DNA from: Peptostreptococcaceae bacterium pGA-8
GTDB lineage: Bacteria > Bacillota > Clostridia > Peptostreptococcales > Anaerovoracaceae
Assembly (NCBI GenBank): GCA_900112915.1
Contig: FONK01000014.1
Coordinates: forward strand, 1-39,182
DNA: 39,182 bases
Direction of reading: 5' to 3'
Under the pieces are notes generated by a model. It worked only from the letters and a program-made list of their open reading frames with translations, was not told where the DNA came from and searched no databases. How positions within the stretch are numbered: the stretch's first letter is position 1; every line of letters begins with the position of its first letter. A program made the translations under genes and the position numbers. Shown here piece after piece: positions 30,695 through 38,766 of this stretch.

Positions 30695-31432
30695 TTACAT
30701 CATTTTAAGAACTTTTTCCATTACTTTATTCTTTTCTTTACCTAGATTTTTGTGGGTTTCAACATATTTTTCAAACAAATCCGGTCTTTCTCTTTTTGTA
30801 ATCAAAAGAGACTGTTCAAAGCGCCATAGCTCAATCAGCTTATGGTTGCCGCTCAGCAGTACCTCCGGTACCTTTTCATCTCTGAAATCCCTAGGCTGTG
30901 TGTACTGAGGAAATTCCAAAAGTCCGGAATATATGGACTCCTCATCGGCTGAGGATTCACCTGCCAATACCCCCGGAATTAATCTGCAAGCACTGTCAAT
31001 GACCACCATAGCTGCCAGCTCTCCACCGGTAAGGACATAGTCTCCAATGGAAATCTCCTCCATGTCATAATGCTCTATAATTCGCTGATCAATGCCTTCA
31101 TAGTGGCCACACAAAAAAGTTGCTTTGTCTAAGGCTGCTATCTCTCGAACCTTTTCTTCATTTAAGACCTTGCCTCTTGGTGACATATAAAAGATTTTTC
31201 CTTTTTCATCCCCTAAAGAATCTATTGCGTCAAAAATAGGCTGTGGCATCATAACCATTCCCGGACCGCCGCCAAAGGAATAATCGTCTACTTTTTTGTG
31301 CTTGTTTGTAGAAAAATCCCTAGGATTTACGATATCAATTTTTATCAAATTCTTTTCTATTGCTCTACCAATTATACTCTCTTTGAGAGGGGTAAACATT
31401 TCAGGAAAAATAGATAGTATACTAATCTTCAT
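30695..31432 (-). CDS. trmD: tRNA (guanine-37-N1) methyltransferase
   Basis: Trefoil-knot SAM enzyme making m1G37 in tRNA, 245 residues. It starts MKISILSIFPEMF and has SFGGGPGMVM near residue 53 and the knot/SAM site GDYVLTGGELAAMVVID near residue 130. Three start codons lie in tandem (31438, 31435, 31432); 31432 fits the family. It overlaps rimM by 11 bp. rplS, the usual next gene, is absent. Confidence 0.97.
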   Translation of the reverse strand: MKISILSIFPEMFTPLKESIIGRAIEKNLIKIDIVNPRDFSTNKHKKVDDYSFGGGPGMVMMPQPIFDAIDSLGDEKGKIFYMSPRGKVLNEEKVREIAALDKATFLCGHYEGIDQRIIEHYDMEEISIGDYVLTGGELAAMVVIDSACRLIPGVLAGESSADEESIYSGLLEFPQYTQPRDFRDEKVPEVLLSGNHKLIELWRFEQSLLITKRERPDLFEKYVETHKNLGKEKNKVMEKVLKMM

Positions 31433-31922
31433 CATCAATTAAACCCGGAATCACCTTTACTTTTATTCCTTCTGTGAAACTAATGTCCATAATAAAATCC
31501 TTAACAGCCGGTATTAAAGCTGTCTCGCCATTATCCCTTTTTATGGAATAAATATCCTGTGGACCATTTTGCAGTACATCCTCCAGAACTCCGATATATG
31601 CATTTGTTTCTCCATTTATTACCTTAAGTCCAATAATGTCCTTGATAAAAAACTCATCCTGACCCAATGCCGGCAAATCTTCTTCTGTAATATAGATATC
31701 TTTGTTCTTTAGAATGTCCGCTTCATTTCTATTATTGGCAATGTTCAATTTCAAAATAACTATATTTTTCCGGTAGCGCACATTTTGAATTTTTGCCTCC
31801 GAGCCATCTATAATTACACTGTCGAGACTATCAAATCTATTGCCATAGGAATAGTTATAAACATTAACCTCTCCTCTAAGACCTACTGATGAAACTATTT
31901 TACCGATTTTAATATTTTCCAC
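31422..31922 (-). CDS. rimM: Ribosome maturation factor RimM
   Basis: 16S rRNA processing factor of 166 residues. The N-terminal barrel has IGKIVSSVGLRGEVNVYNY, and the C-terminal PRC-barrel has DEFFIKDIIGLKV and ALIPAVKDFIMDI. The start is GTG with AAGGA upstream. It overlaps trmD, and a hairpin separates it from khpA. Confidence 0.95.
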   Translation of the reverse strand: MENIKIGKIVSSVGLRGEVNVYNYSYGNRFDSLDSVIIDGSEAKIQNVRYRKNIVILKLNIANNRNEADILKNKDIYITEEDLPALGQDEFFIKDIIGLKVINGETNAYIGVLEDVLQNGPQDIYSIKRDNGETALIPAVKDFIMDISFTEGIKVKVIPGLIDDED

Positions 31923-31944
31923 ACCGATTCCTTCCGTAAATTAA

Positions 31945-31978
31945 AACACATGAAGCTAAGCTATGAACTCCATGTGTT
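31945..31978 (-). terminator. Hairpin between khpA and rimM
   Basis: AACACATG and CATGTGTT (31978-31945 on the minus strand) form an 8-bp stem with an 18-nt loop, followed by TTAATTT. It is a weak terminator that may lower expression of rimM-trmD and later genes relative to rpsP-khpA. Confidence 0.5.
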
Positions 31979-31985
31979 ATAGTCT

Positions 31986-32225
31986 TTATTCCTCGTCAGA
32001 TGATATTTCGACGATTACCTTTTCATTATTTTTAGTAGCAGCAGCCTTAACCACTGTTCTTAAAGCTTTAGCGATACGACCCTGCCTTCCAATAACCTTC
32101 CCCATATCATTTGAGGCTACTTTTAACTGCAAAACTTTCTCGCTTCCAAATAATGATTCTGAAACGACTACCTTTTCAGGCTCATCTACAAGAGATTTTG
32201 CAATTACTTCAACTAAATTTGTCAT
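31986..32225 (-). CDS. khpA: KH-domain RNA-binding protein KhpA
   Basis: A 79-residue single KH domain with MTNLVEVIAKSLVDEPEKV and the RNA-binding loop GKVIGRQGRIAKALR. KhpA proteins bind RNA and affect division and cell-wall growth in Firmicutes. The ATG at 32225 fits the family; a GTG 9 bp upstream is possible, and both ribosome sites are weak. It stands between rpsP and rimM, as usual (YlqC). Confidence 0.93.
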   Translation of the reverse strand: MTNLVEVIAKSLVDEPEKVVVSESLFGSEKVLQLKVASNDMGKVIGRQGRIAKALRTVVKAAATKNNEKVIVEISSDEE

Positions 32226-32241
32226 TAGAGACACCGCTTTC

Positions 32242-32484
32242 TTATTCTATAATTCCTGACTTCTTAAGTAGATTTTTTACAACTTCTGTTGGCTGTGCAC
32301 CGTTAGCCAACCATTTCTTTGCCTTCTCGTCGTTAATCTTGATGTCGGCCGGCTCAGTTAAAGGATTGTAATATCCAATTTCCTCGATGAACTTGCCGTC
32401 TCTTGCACGTCTTGAATCAGCAACTACTACTCTGTAAAAAGGCTTCTTATTTGCACCCATTCTCTTAAGTCTAATTTTAACCAT
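32242..32484 (-). CDS. rpsP: Ribosomal protein S16
   Basis: An 80-residue S16 with [30 protein letters not shown]-type start and IGYYNPL. The start at 32484 has AGGAGG upstream; the longer frame from 32520 has no support. It lies 47 bp after ffh. Confidence 0.97.
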   Translation of the reverse strand: MVKIRLKRMGANKKPFYRVVVADSRRARDGKFIEEIGYYNPLTEPADIKINDEKAKKWLANGAQPTEVVKNLLKKSGIIE

Positions 32485-32531
32485 TTTTCTATTCCTCCTA
32501 AAAATTATTACATATATCAAAACTCATCGGT

Positions 32532-33872
32532 TTAAAACATACCTCTGAACATTTTGTTCTTCTTTAAAGCCCCCGGATTTGAAAATTGCTTCATCATCTT
32601 TCTGGCCTCTTCATATTTTTTAATCAAATTATTTATCTTACTAACCGGCTGTCCGCAGCCTGCTGAAATACGTTTCCTTCTGCTTGCGTTCAAAAGATTA
32701 GGATCTCTTCGCTCTGCAATTGTCATGGACTGGATAATAGCTTCCATAATCTTAAACTCTGCTTCACTTTGCTCCAGGTCAACACCCTTCATAGAAGCGC
32801 TGTTCATACCCGGAAGCATTTCAAGAATCTTGCCGATCCCTCCCATTTTTCTAACCTGATTAAATTGCTCAAGAAAATCTTCAAGGGTAAATTGGTTCTT
32901 TCGGATTTTCTTTTCCAACTTCTCAGCAGTCTCCTCATCATAAGCCTTTTCTGCCTGCTCAATCAGACTGAGCATATCACCCATACCAAGAATTCTGCTT
33001 GCCATTCTTTCAGGATGGAAGACTGTAAGGGCATCGGATTTTTCTCCAACACCGATAAATTTAATCGGCTTTCCGGTGACCTTCTTAGCTGAAAGGGCTG
33101 CACCGCCTCGAGAATCGCCATCCATCTTAGTCATGATGATTCCGTCAATTCCCAGTTTTTCTTGGAAACCTGAAGCAATATTTACAGCATCCTGACCTGT
33201 AAGCGCATCTACAACCAAAAGAATCTCATGGGGTCTAACCTTACCTTTAATATCAACAAGCTCATCCATAAGCTCTTCATCAATTTGAAGTCTTCCCGCC
33301 GTATCCACGATAAGGATATTAAAGCCCCTTTTCTCAGCCTCCGCCTTTGCAGCCAAAGCAATTTCAGCCGGATTTCTCGATTCACGATCAACATATACCG
33401 GCGTATTTACGGACTTGCCGACAACCTCCAGCTGGTCAATTGCAGCCGGCCTGTAAATATCACAGGCGCAAAGCATAGGCTTTTTCCCGCTCTGCTTAAG
33501 ATATGATGCCAGCTTACCTGCAGTTGTAGTCTTACCTGTACCTTGAAGTCCTACCAATAGGTATACAGTAAATCCGGATGGTGAATATGTCAGCTTGCTG
33601 CCTGTGCCGCCCATAATGCTGACAAGCTCTTCATTTACAATTTTAATAACCTGCTGTGACGGTGTAAGACTCTTCAATACTTCACTGCCAAGACATTTCT
33701 CTTTAACAGAACTGACGAATTCTTTAACTACCTTGAAGTTTACATCTGCCTCCAGTAAAGCAAGCTTAACCTCACGCATTACTTCATCAATATCTTTTTC
33801 AGTTATGACACCCTTGCCTTTAAGTTTACTAAAAGCACTTTGTAATTTATCTGATAAGCTTTCAAATGCCAT
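32532..33872 (-). CDS. ffh: Signal recognition particle GTPase Ffh
   Basis: SRP54 homologue of 446 residues. The N domain is followed by the G domain with Walker A GLQGTGKTTTAGKLA near residue 108, DTAGRLQ and TKMDGDSRGGAAL, then the Met-rich M domain with RRDPNLLNASRRKRISAGCG for binding 4.5S RNA and signal peptides. GAGG precedes the ATG. It follows ylxM, as in most Firmicutes; ftsY is not nearby. Confidence 0.98.
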   Translation of the reverse strand: MAFESLSDKLQSAFSKLKGKGVITEKDIDEVMREVKLALLEADVNFKVVKEFVSSVKEKCLGSEVLKSLTPSQQVIKIVNEELVSIMGGTGSKLTYSPSGFTVYLLVGLQGTGKTTTAGKLASYLKQSGKKPMLCACDIYRPAAIDQLEVVGKSVNTPVYVDRESRNPAEIALAAKAEAEKRGFNILIVDTAGRLQIDEELMDELVDIKGKVRPHEILLVVDALTGQDAVNIASGFQEKLGIDGIIMTKMDGDSRGGAALSAKKVTGKPIKFIGVGEKSDALTVFHPERMASRILGMGDMLSLIEQAEKAYDEETAEKLEKKIRKNQFTLEDFLEQFNQVRKMGGIGKILEMLPGMNSASMKGVDLEQSEAEFKIMEAIIQSMTIAERRDPNLLNASRRKRISAGCGQPVSKINNLIKKYEEARKMMKQFSNPGALKKNKMFRGMF

Positions 33873-33922
33873 ATCCTACCTCATAATCTACCAAATAGCC
33901 GCTATGGGCTCGCCTCTTCCGT

Positions 33923-34273
33923 CTACCAATCGATTTCCGTAAGTATCTCTTTAATTTGCTCCATTTTCTTAGAATCAGCCGATTCATCAGAAATACTAAC
34001 CTCATTTATAAGCTTTGCCAACTCATCTACAGACTTTCTATTGCTATCGAATCTTGCTACCAATCCAAGTCTGTTCTCATACTCTCTTAAAGCCTTCTCA
34101 GCTTTTTTAAGGGTATCATGAACACCCTGTCTGGAAATTCCTCTTTCCTCTGCAATCTCTCCCAGAGACAAATTCTCTTCATGATATAATCGCATAACCT
34201 GATTTTGATTTTCAGTCAAAAGATTTCCATAAAAGTCATAAAGCAAACTGGCTTCCGCTACACTATCTAACAT
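33923..34273 (-). CDS. ylxM: YlxM family helix-turn-helix protein
   Basis: A 116-residue sigma-70-region-4-like protein that accompanies ffh in Firmicutes and modulates the SRP. It has LLYDFYGNLLTENQNQVMRLYHEENLSLGEIAEERGISRQGVHDTLKKAEKAL-type sequence, the helix-turn-helix being at about residues 37-58. The start is taken at 34273, where GAGG has 5-bp spacing; 34276 is adjacent and 34306 lies in a leader hairpin without a ribosome site. First gene of the long minus-strand run. Confidence 0.92.
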   Translation of the reverse strand: MLDSVAEASLLYDFYGNLLTENQNQVMRLYHEENLSLGEIAEERGISRQGVHDTLKKAEKALREYENRLGLVARFDSNRKSVDELAKLINEVSISDESADSKKMEQIKEILTEIDW

Positions 34274-34291
34274 CATGTCCTCTTCACTTTC

Positions 34292-34325
34292 ACTTCCGTC
34301 AAGCATTTATGCTTAACACCGTGTT
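34292..34325. promoter_or_regulatory. Two palindromes in the ylxM leader
   Basis: AACAC-G-GTGTT and AAGCAT-AA-ATGCTT (minus strand) follow each other directly after the ylxM promoter. They could be operators or a leader hairpin. Confidence 0.4.
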
Positions 34326-34361
34326 ATATTATCAAAAAAAGAGCCTCGTGTCAAGACTCTT
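34326..34361 (-). terminator. sppA terminator overlapping the ylxM-ffh promoter
   Basis: On the minus strand AAGAGTCT-TGACACG-AGGCTCTT (34361-34339) forms an 8-bp stem with one G-U pair and is followed by TTTTTTT, ending sppA transcripts. A perfect -35 box TTGACA (34354-34349) spans stem and loop. The T-run forms the promoter spacer, and the -10 box is TAATAT (34331-34326, 17-bp spacing) or GATAAT (34333-34328, 15 bp). Confidence 0.75.
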
Positions 34362-34383
34362 TTCTCTTATCCTGCCCTTTTTC

Positions 34384-35385
34384 CTATTTTTCTATAGGTG
34401 ACATATATGTTACTTTAAACCTGCCTTGCTCTTCAATTAAGCCGGCGGCTTTTTCGAAAATTTCCGACGCAGTATCCTTATAAGATTTGGACAGCAAAAT
34501 ATCCATCAAAGACGGCTCCTTCTCCAATTTTATAGACTCAATATCCACACCCGCAAGATTTTCCGATTTCAGCATGAGCGCTTCCGCCTCCGACTCAGTA
34601 AGAATGGCATCAATCAGCCCTGCACTGAGCGCCTGTTTAGCTGTGTAAATCCTGCCATCAGCAATTGGCTTAAGTGTCTCAACATCTATATTTCTACCTG
34701 CTGAAACGATCGATAAAAATTGCTCATAGGCCTCGTCTACAAGGCTCTGAAAAATGGCAACCTGCTCATCTGTAAGCTTACTGGAGATATTACCCATCGC
34801 TTTATTTGGTCCTGAAGTAATTGTTACTGACTTCACCCCTATGTTATTCAACAGCTCTGTGGCATCATACAAGGATCCGATTGTGACACCGATGGATCCG
34901 GTCCAACAATTTCTGTTAGCAATTATTTTATTTGCATCAGCAGAAATATAGTATCCGCCCGATGCTGCCATATTTCTAAAATAAGCATAGACCGGACGCT
35001 TTGTCTTATTTTTATACTCCTCCAGCTTTAGGTACAATTCATCGCTGGCAGATACAGTGCCGCCCGGAGAATTAACCACCATGAAGATTCCCTTATTGTT
35101 ATCATTTTCCATCATAGCGTCTATCTGAGATAAAGTCCACTTATGGTCATATGATCCTGAAGATGATTTTATATTATTGCTCGCACCTTCCTCAATTTTG
35201 CCTTCCACAAAAATCTTACCTACATAAGAATGGCTAAAATTGAACTGATTATCTGACGAACCGAAATACTCCTTATCAGTTCTGTTCATACCATATCCAA
35301 GCAATCCAAAAATCACAGATATGCTGAGAATGGCAACAAAAATCACAACTCCCTTATTATTACTTCCTGATTTAAATATTTTCAT
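34384..35385 (-). CDS. sppA: Signal peptide peptidase SppA, S49 family
   Basis: Membrane serine protease of 333 residues that degrades leftover signal peptides. It has one N-terminal membrane helix (about 11-31) and the short (bacillar) SppA form. Visible are VVNSPGGTVSASDELY, the catalytic Ser in NMAASGGYYIS (about residue 145) and the Lys region SGPNKAMG (about 195). The ribosome site is weak. It follows the LCP gene by 15 bp in one operon and ends at a strong terminator. Confidence 0.94.
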   Translation of the reverse strand: MKIFKSGSNNKGVVIFVAILSISVIFGLLGYGMNRTDKEYFGSSDNQFNFSHSYVGKIFVEGKIEEGASNNIKSSSGSYDHKWTLSQIDAMMENDNNKGIFMVVNSPGGTVSASDELYLKLEEYKNKTKRPVYAYFRNMAASGGYYISADANKIIANRNCWTGSIGVTIGSLYDATELLNNIGVKSVTITSGPNKAMGNISSKLTDEQVAIFQSLVDEAYEQFLSIVSAGRNIDVETLKPIADGRIYTAKQALSAGLIDAILTESEAEALMLKSENLAGVDIESIKLEKEPSLMDILLSKSYKDTASEIFEKAAGLIEEQGRFKVTYMSPIEK

Positions 35386-35400
35386 AATCTATCCGTTTCA

Positions 35401-36636
35401 TTAATTTCCCGGCTGTGGCTGATTAGGATTTTCTGGCTGTTGAGGTTCCTCGCCACCTTGATTTCCTTCATTTCCTTGGTTAGTGCCACCCTGGTTATTA
35501 TTATTACTTGGCTCCGGTGGCGTCGGCTCCTGTGGTGTCTCCTGTGCCGGCGGAGTAACAGGCGCCGGAGGTGCTATAGGCACTTCTGCAGGATCCGGTG
35601 CCCCCGCACCGTTTAACTTCATAGCAATTTGATTGCTTATAGCTTGTAACTTTTCAGTTACCTTATAATCCTTTTGATTAAATATTTCTAAATGAAGCCT
35701 TGCACTATTGGCAGCCATATCAACAGGAAATACATAGGATGCACCATTTAACATACCGCCTTGAACCTCATATGGCCAACCTGTTGTACCCTTAACCTTG
35801 TATTTTCCAAGTCTGGATGCTAAGGCAAAAATATCACTGTTGCTGAGATTTGTTTTTACCTGTGGCAACATTAAGTCCATAATCTTATCAAGCTTATTAA
35901 CCTTGGCTTTTTTCATTTTCTCAAAAACCTTAGTTACGACAATACGCATTCTTTCAGTTCTTTTAAAATCATCGCCAACGCCCTTTCTTATTCTGGCGTA
36001 AGTTAAAGCCTGTACGCCATTCAGGGTCTGAGTTCCCGGCTGAGTCACTTCAACCGCCTTCTTCCCTACAATTGCCGAAGATTCATGAATGTACTTATTT
36101 AGCTCAGGAATTTCATAGTCTTCAACATCGACTTCAATTCCTCCCACAGCATCAACAATATCAGCTACACTTTTAAAGTTTACAATAGCAAATTTCTTTA
36201 TATTTAAATCCATAGCTTGATTCAATGATTTAATTGTCATAGCTGCTCCGCCGTAATGGAATGCATGGGCAATTTTATCATAGCTTTCTGTATCACCCAT
36301 CTTCATGATGGTATCCCTATAAACAGACACGAGCTTAACATCCTTAGTTTTCTCGTTTATGCTTATAATCATAATAGCATCTGTTCTGCTGCCCTTTAAA
36401 TCTTTAATATCTCTGGAGTCTACTCCCAAAAGCAAGATATTAGCATACCCGTTTACATCTACAATTGAAAGCTCTTTTTCGTCGACCTTGACCTTTTTTA
36501 CCTTATTCAACTTAGAATTGGCATATAAATATAAACCTCCTGCCACGGCTACTGCAACAACCAATACACCAATCAGCACCTTGACCCAGGTTTTCATCTT
36601 CTTTTTTCCGGTTTTGATTTCTTTTGATTTACGCAT
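35401..36636 (-). CDS. LytR-CpsA-Psr (LCP) family cell-wall ligase
   Basis: Membrane enzyme that attaches anionic polymers to peptidoglycan, 411 residues. It has a basic N-terminus, one membrane helix (about 16-38), then the LCP domain with ILLLGVDSRD (about 66-75), RTDAIMIISINEKTKDVKLVSVYRDT and RTERMRIVV, which hold the pyrophosphate-lipid-binding Arg and Asp residues. The C-terminal 60 residues are Pro/Gln/Asn/Gly-rich and low-complexity, a likely wall-spanning tail. The ATG at 36636 has GGGAGG 6-7 bp upstream; the longer frame to 36678 is not needed. Confidence 0.94.
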   Translation of the reverse strand: MRKSKEIKTGKKKMKTWVKVLIGVLVVAVAVAGGLYLYANSKLNKVKKVKVDEKELSIVDVNGYANILLLGVDSRDIKDLKGSRTDAIMIISINEKTKDVKLVSVYRDTIMKMGDTESYDKIAHAFHYGGAAMTIKSLNQAMDLNIKKFAIVNFKSVADIVDAVGGIEVDVEDYEIPELNKYIHESSAIVGKKAVEVTQPGTQTLNGVQALTYARIRKGVGDDFKRTERMRIVVTKVFEKMKKAKVNKLDKIMDLMLPQVKTNLSNSDIFALASRLGKYKVKGTTGWPYEVQGGMLNGASYVFPVDMAANSARLHLEIFNQKDYKVTEKLQAISNQIAMKLNGAGAPDPAEVPIAPPAPVTPPAQETPQEPTPPEPSNNNNQGGTNQGNEGNQGGEEPQQPENPNQPQPGN

Positions 36637-36658
36637 ATACAACCTCCCGACCTCTGGT

Positions 36659-36667
36659 ATTATATCA
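36659..36667 (-). promoter_or_regulatory. Extended -10 promoter of the LCP-sppA operon
   Basis: TGATATAAT on the minus strand (TATAAT 36664-36659) lies about 22 bp before the start codon, without a good -35 box. The divergent maf promoter has the same extended -10 sequence (TATGATATAAT). Confidence 0.55.
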
Positions 36668-36744
36668 TATTTAAGCAATAAAGAAAATATCTACAGCCTT
36701 CCATTATATTACATTTTTTGAACGCCACATTTACACCGGAAGTA

Positions 36745-36753
36745 TGATATAAT
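36745..36753 (+). promoter_or_regulatory. Extended -10 promoter of maf
   Basis: TGATATAAT (TATAAT 36748-36753) is followed 22 bp later by the maf start; GGGAGG is the ribosome site. No consensus -35 box is seen. Confidence 0.6.
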
Positions 36754-36775
36754 TCTTCTTACAGGGAGGTGTAAA

Positions 36776-37381
36776 ATGAAACCGATTTTTATTCTTGCTT
36801 CTTCGTCACCGAGGCGAATTGAGATTATGAAAAAACATAATATGAATCCGATAGTGATTCCTTCCAATGTCGATGAAACCTTGGAAGCATCTATGGACAA
36901 TCATGAAGCTGTAGAATTTCTTGCAAAAAAGAAAGGGCTCCATGTGGTGAATTTACTCAGTTCCGATAATCCTCCGGTCAGCCTTCCTTGTGATACCTTT
37001 CCTGTGGTCTTAGCAGCGGATACCGTAGTATATAAGGAGGAAATATTGGGTAAGCCTGAAGACAGAAATGATGCCTTTAGGATGCTGGCTAAAATCCGCG
37101 GTACGGATCACTATGTCACTACAGGAGTCGCTATTTTTTGTCCTCACAAAGCTATAGAGGATGTATTCTCAGTTGATACAAAGGTCACGTGTGAAAATTA
37201 CACAGATGAAGATATAGAAAAATATCTTGATACAGATGAGCCTTATGACAAAGCGGGTGCCTATGCAATTCAAGGCCTATTCAAAAAACACATAAACGCT
37301 TTTGACGGATTTTTTGATAATGTGGTTGGCTTCCCATGGACCCCTATTGAAGAGCATCTGCAAAAACACGGCTTAATTTAA
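36776..37381 (+). CDS. maf: Maf family nucleotide pyrophosphatase
   Basis: House-cleaning nucleoside triphosphate pyrophosphatase of 201 residues. It has the Maf start ILASSSPRRIEIM, VLAADTVVYKEEILGKPEDRNDAFRML (substrate Asp, Lys) and the C-terminal YDKAGAYAIQG. Linked with inhibition of septum formation in Bacillus. An insert near residues 60-75 (SSDNPPVSLPCDTFPV) is slightly longer than usual. It is convergent with the MATE gene, with a 4-bp overlap of stops. Confidence 0.95.
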   Translation: MKPIFILASSSPRRIEIMKKHNMNPIVIPSNVDETLEASMDNHEAVEFLAKKKGLHVVNLLSSDNPPVSLPCDTFPVVLAADTVVYKEEILGKPEDRNDAFRMLAKIRGTDHYVTTGVAIFCPHKAIEDVFSVDTKVTCENYTDEDIEKYLDTDEPYDKAGAYAIQGLFKKHINAFDGFFDNVVGFPWTPIEEHLQKHGLI

Positions 37382-38742
37382 TGAATCACATCATTAATCC
37401 AAATTCGGCTCCTAAACCTTTTAAAGGAAAAAGCTATTCTTATAAACTCGCCGATGCTGACAATTAAAACAGCTACAGGCAAGCTTACTTTTAAAACTGA
37501 TACTGCAAAGAAAGCCAGTGGAACCTGAACCAATAAATTACAAAACAGCTCCAGCTTCATCGAAAACATTGTATCTCCACCTGCCCTGAATATGCCTACA
37601 ATATACATGTAGGCTATCATTTTAGGTGTCATGGCAATCGCCATTGCGGTAATAGTTACTATGATTAGATGGTCTGTTTCCGGAGAAAAATTGTACATCC
37701 ATGTAATAGGCCTACTAATAAGAATTAATGTTGCGCCTAAAACTATGTTTAAAAACCATATTGCCTTAAATGAACGCTTTCCGCATAAATAAGCCTCTTC
37801 CAGGTTTCCCTTCCCAATGGTTTCTCCAATTATCATAGCTGTAGAATTCCCTACTCCAAAGTAGAGAGATTGTAAAAACTCGCTCATAACATTAGCTACC
37901 TGAACAGCTGCAATGGCTTTGGTTCCCAGCTGACCATAGGCTGCAAATATCATAGAGGTAGACATCGACCAGCTGCCTTCTGTCAGTACAACCGGAAAAG
38001 CTACCTTCATTACCGCCTTAAACATTTTAAAATCATAGCCGAATATTTCGGATAAGCTACCCCTTAACCAGCTATCCCTTTTATATGCAATGAATCCACA
38101 TAGGGCAAGCATCTCAATTCCTCTGGCAATTGATGTCGCTATGGCAGCTCCGCTTACTCCCATTTCGGAAAAACCTAATTTACCAAATATAAATATATAG
38201 TTTAATATTGCATTTATAAGTATGGCAATGAAGTTAATTATTGTAGGTACCTTCAAATCTTGAACTGCTCGAGAATTATAAGAAATTACCATGGAAATTG
38301 CAAAGAACAAATATGACAGGCACGCAATATGAAGATATTCCGTTCCAAGATCTATTACGACAGGATTCTTGGTAAATAATCCCATTATGAAAGCAGCCTT
38401 CGTAAATGTAAATAATGCTAAAGCACAGGCAAATGCCAGTGATACTGAAAAGCCTATCCCCATCATCTTTTTGACACCATCTCTATTCCCGGCTCCAAAA
38501 TACTGCGTTGTATAAACTGCAGCTCCGCTTAAAAGCCCGAATAAGGTTACTGAAAACACAAAAAACACCTGGTTAGCAATACCTACTGCTGCTAAAGGTG
38601 CTTCCCCCAGCTTCCCAATCATAAGTGTATCGATTAGATTCAGTCCCAAATTTATAAGATTCTGAAAAACAATTGGCAGCCCAATTTTAAACATTTTCCC
38701 ATAGTATATTTTACTGTTATGATCTAGTGAAATACTTCTCAT
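37378..38742 (-). CDS. MATE family efflux transporter
   Basis: Multidrug and toxin extrusion family transporter, 454 residues with about 12 hydrophobic helices. The first-helix pattern GLPIVFQNLINLGLNLIDTLMIGKLG and the inner repeat typical of MATE proteins are present. It probably exports organic cations or lipid-like compounds using Na+ or H+; the substrate is unknown. The start at 38742 has GGGGAAGAAG upstream; a TTG at 38763 is rejected. An IS200 copy ends only 24 bp upstream, so the native promoter has been displaced and expression may depend on the IS. Confidence 0.93.
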   Translation of the reverse strand: MRSISLDHNSKIYYGKMFKIGLPIVFQNLINLGLNLIDTLMIGKLGEAPLAAVGIANQVFFVFSVTLFGLLSGAAVYTTQYFGAGNRDGVKKMMGIGFSVSLAFACALALFTFTKAAFIMGLFTKNPVVIDLGTEYLHIACLSYLFFAISMVISYNSRAVQDLKVPTIINFIAILINAILNYIFIFGKLGFSEMGVSGAAIATSIARGIEMLALCGFIAYKRDSWLRGSLSEIFGYDFKMFKAVMKVAFPVVLTEGSWSMSTSMIFAAYGQLGTKAIAAVQVANVMSEFLQSLYFGVGNSTAMIIGETIGKGNLEEAYLCGKRSFKAIWFLNIVLGATLILISRPITWMYNFSPETDHLIIVTITAMAIAMTPKMIAYMYIVGIFRAGGDTMFSMKLELFCNLLVQVPLAFFAVSVLKVSLPVAVLIVSIGEFIRIAFSFKRFRSRIWINDVIH

Positions 38743-38766
38743 ATAGTTCTTCTTCCCCGGCAAATA

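Noticed and set aside
32485-32531. 4.5S (SRP) RNA near ffh
   Set aside because: The gaps around ffh are too short and lack the conserved SRP RNA tetraloop region.
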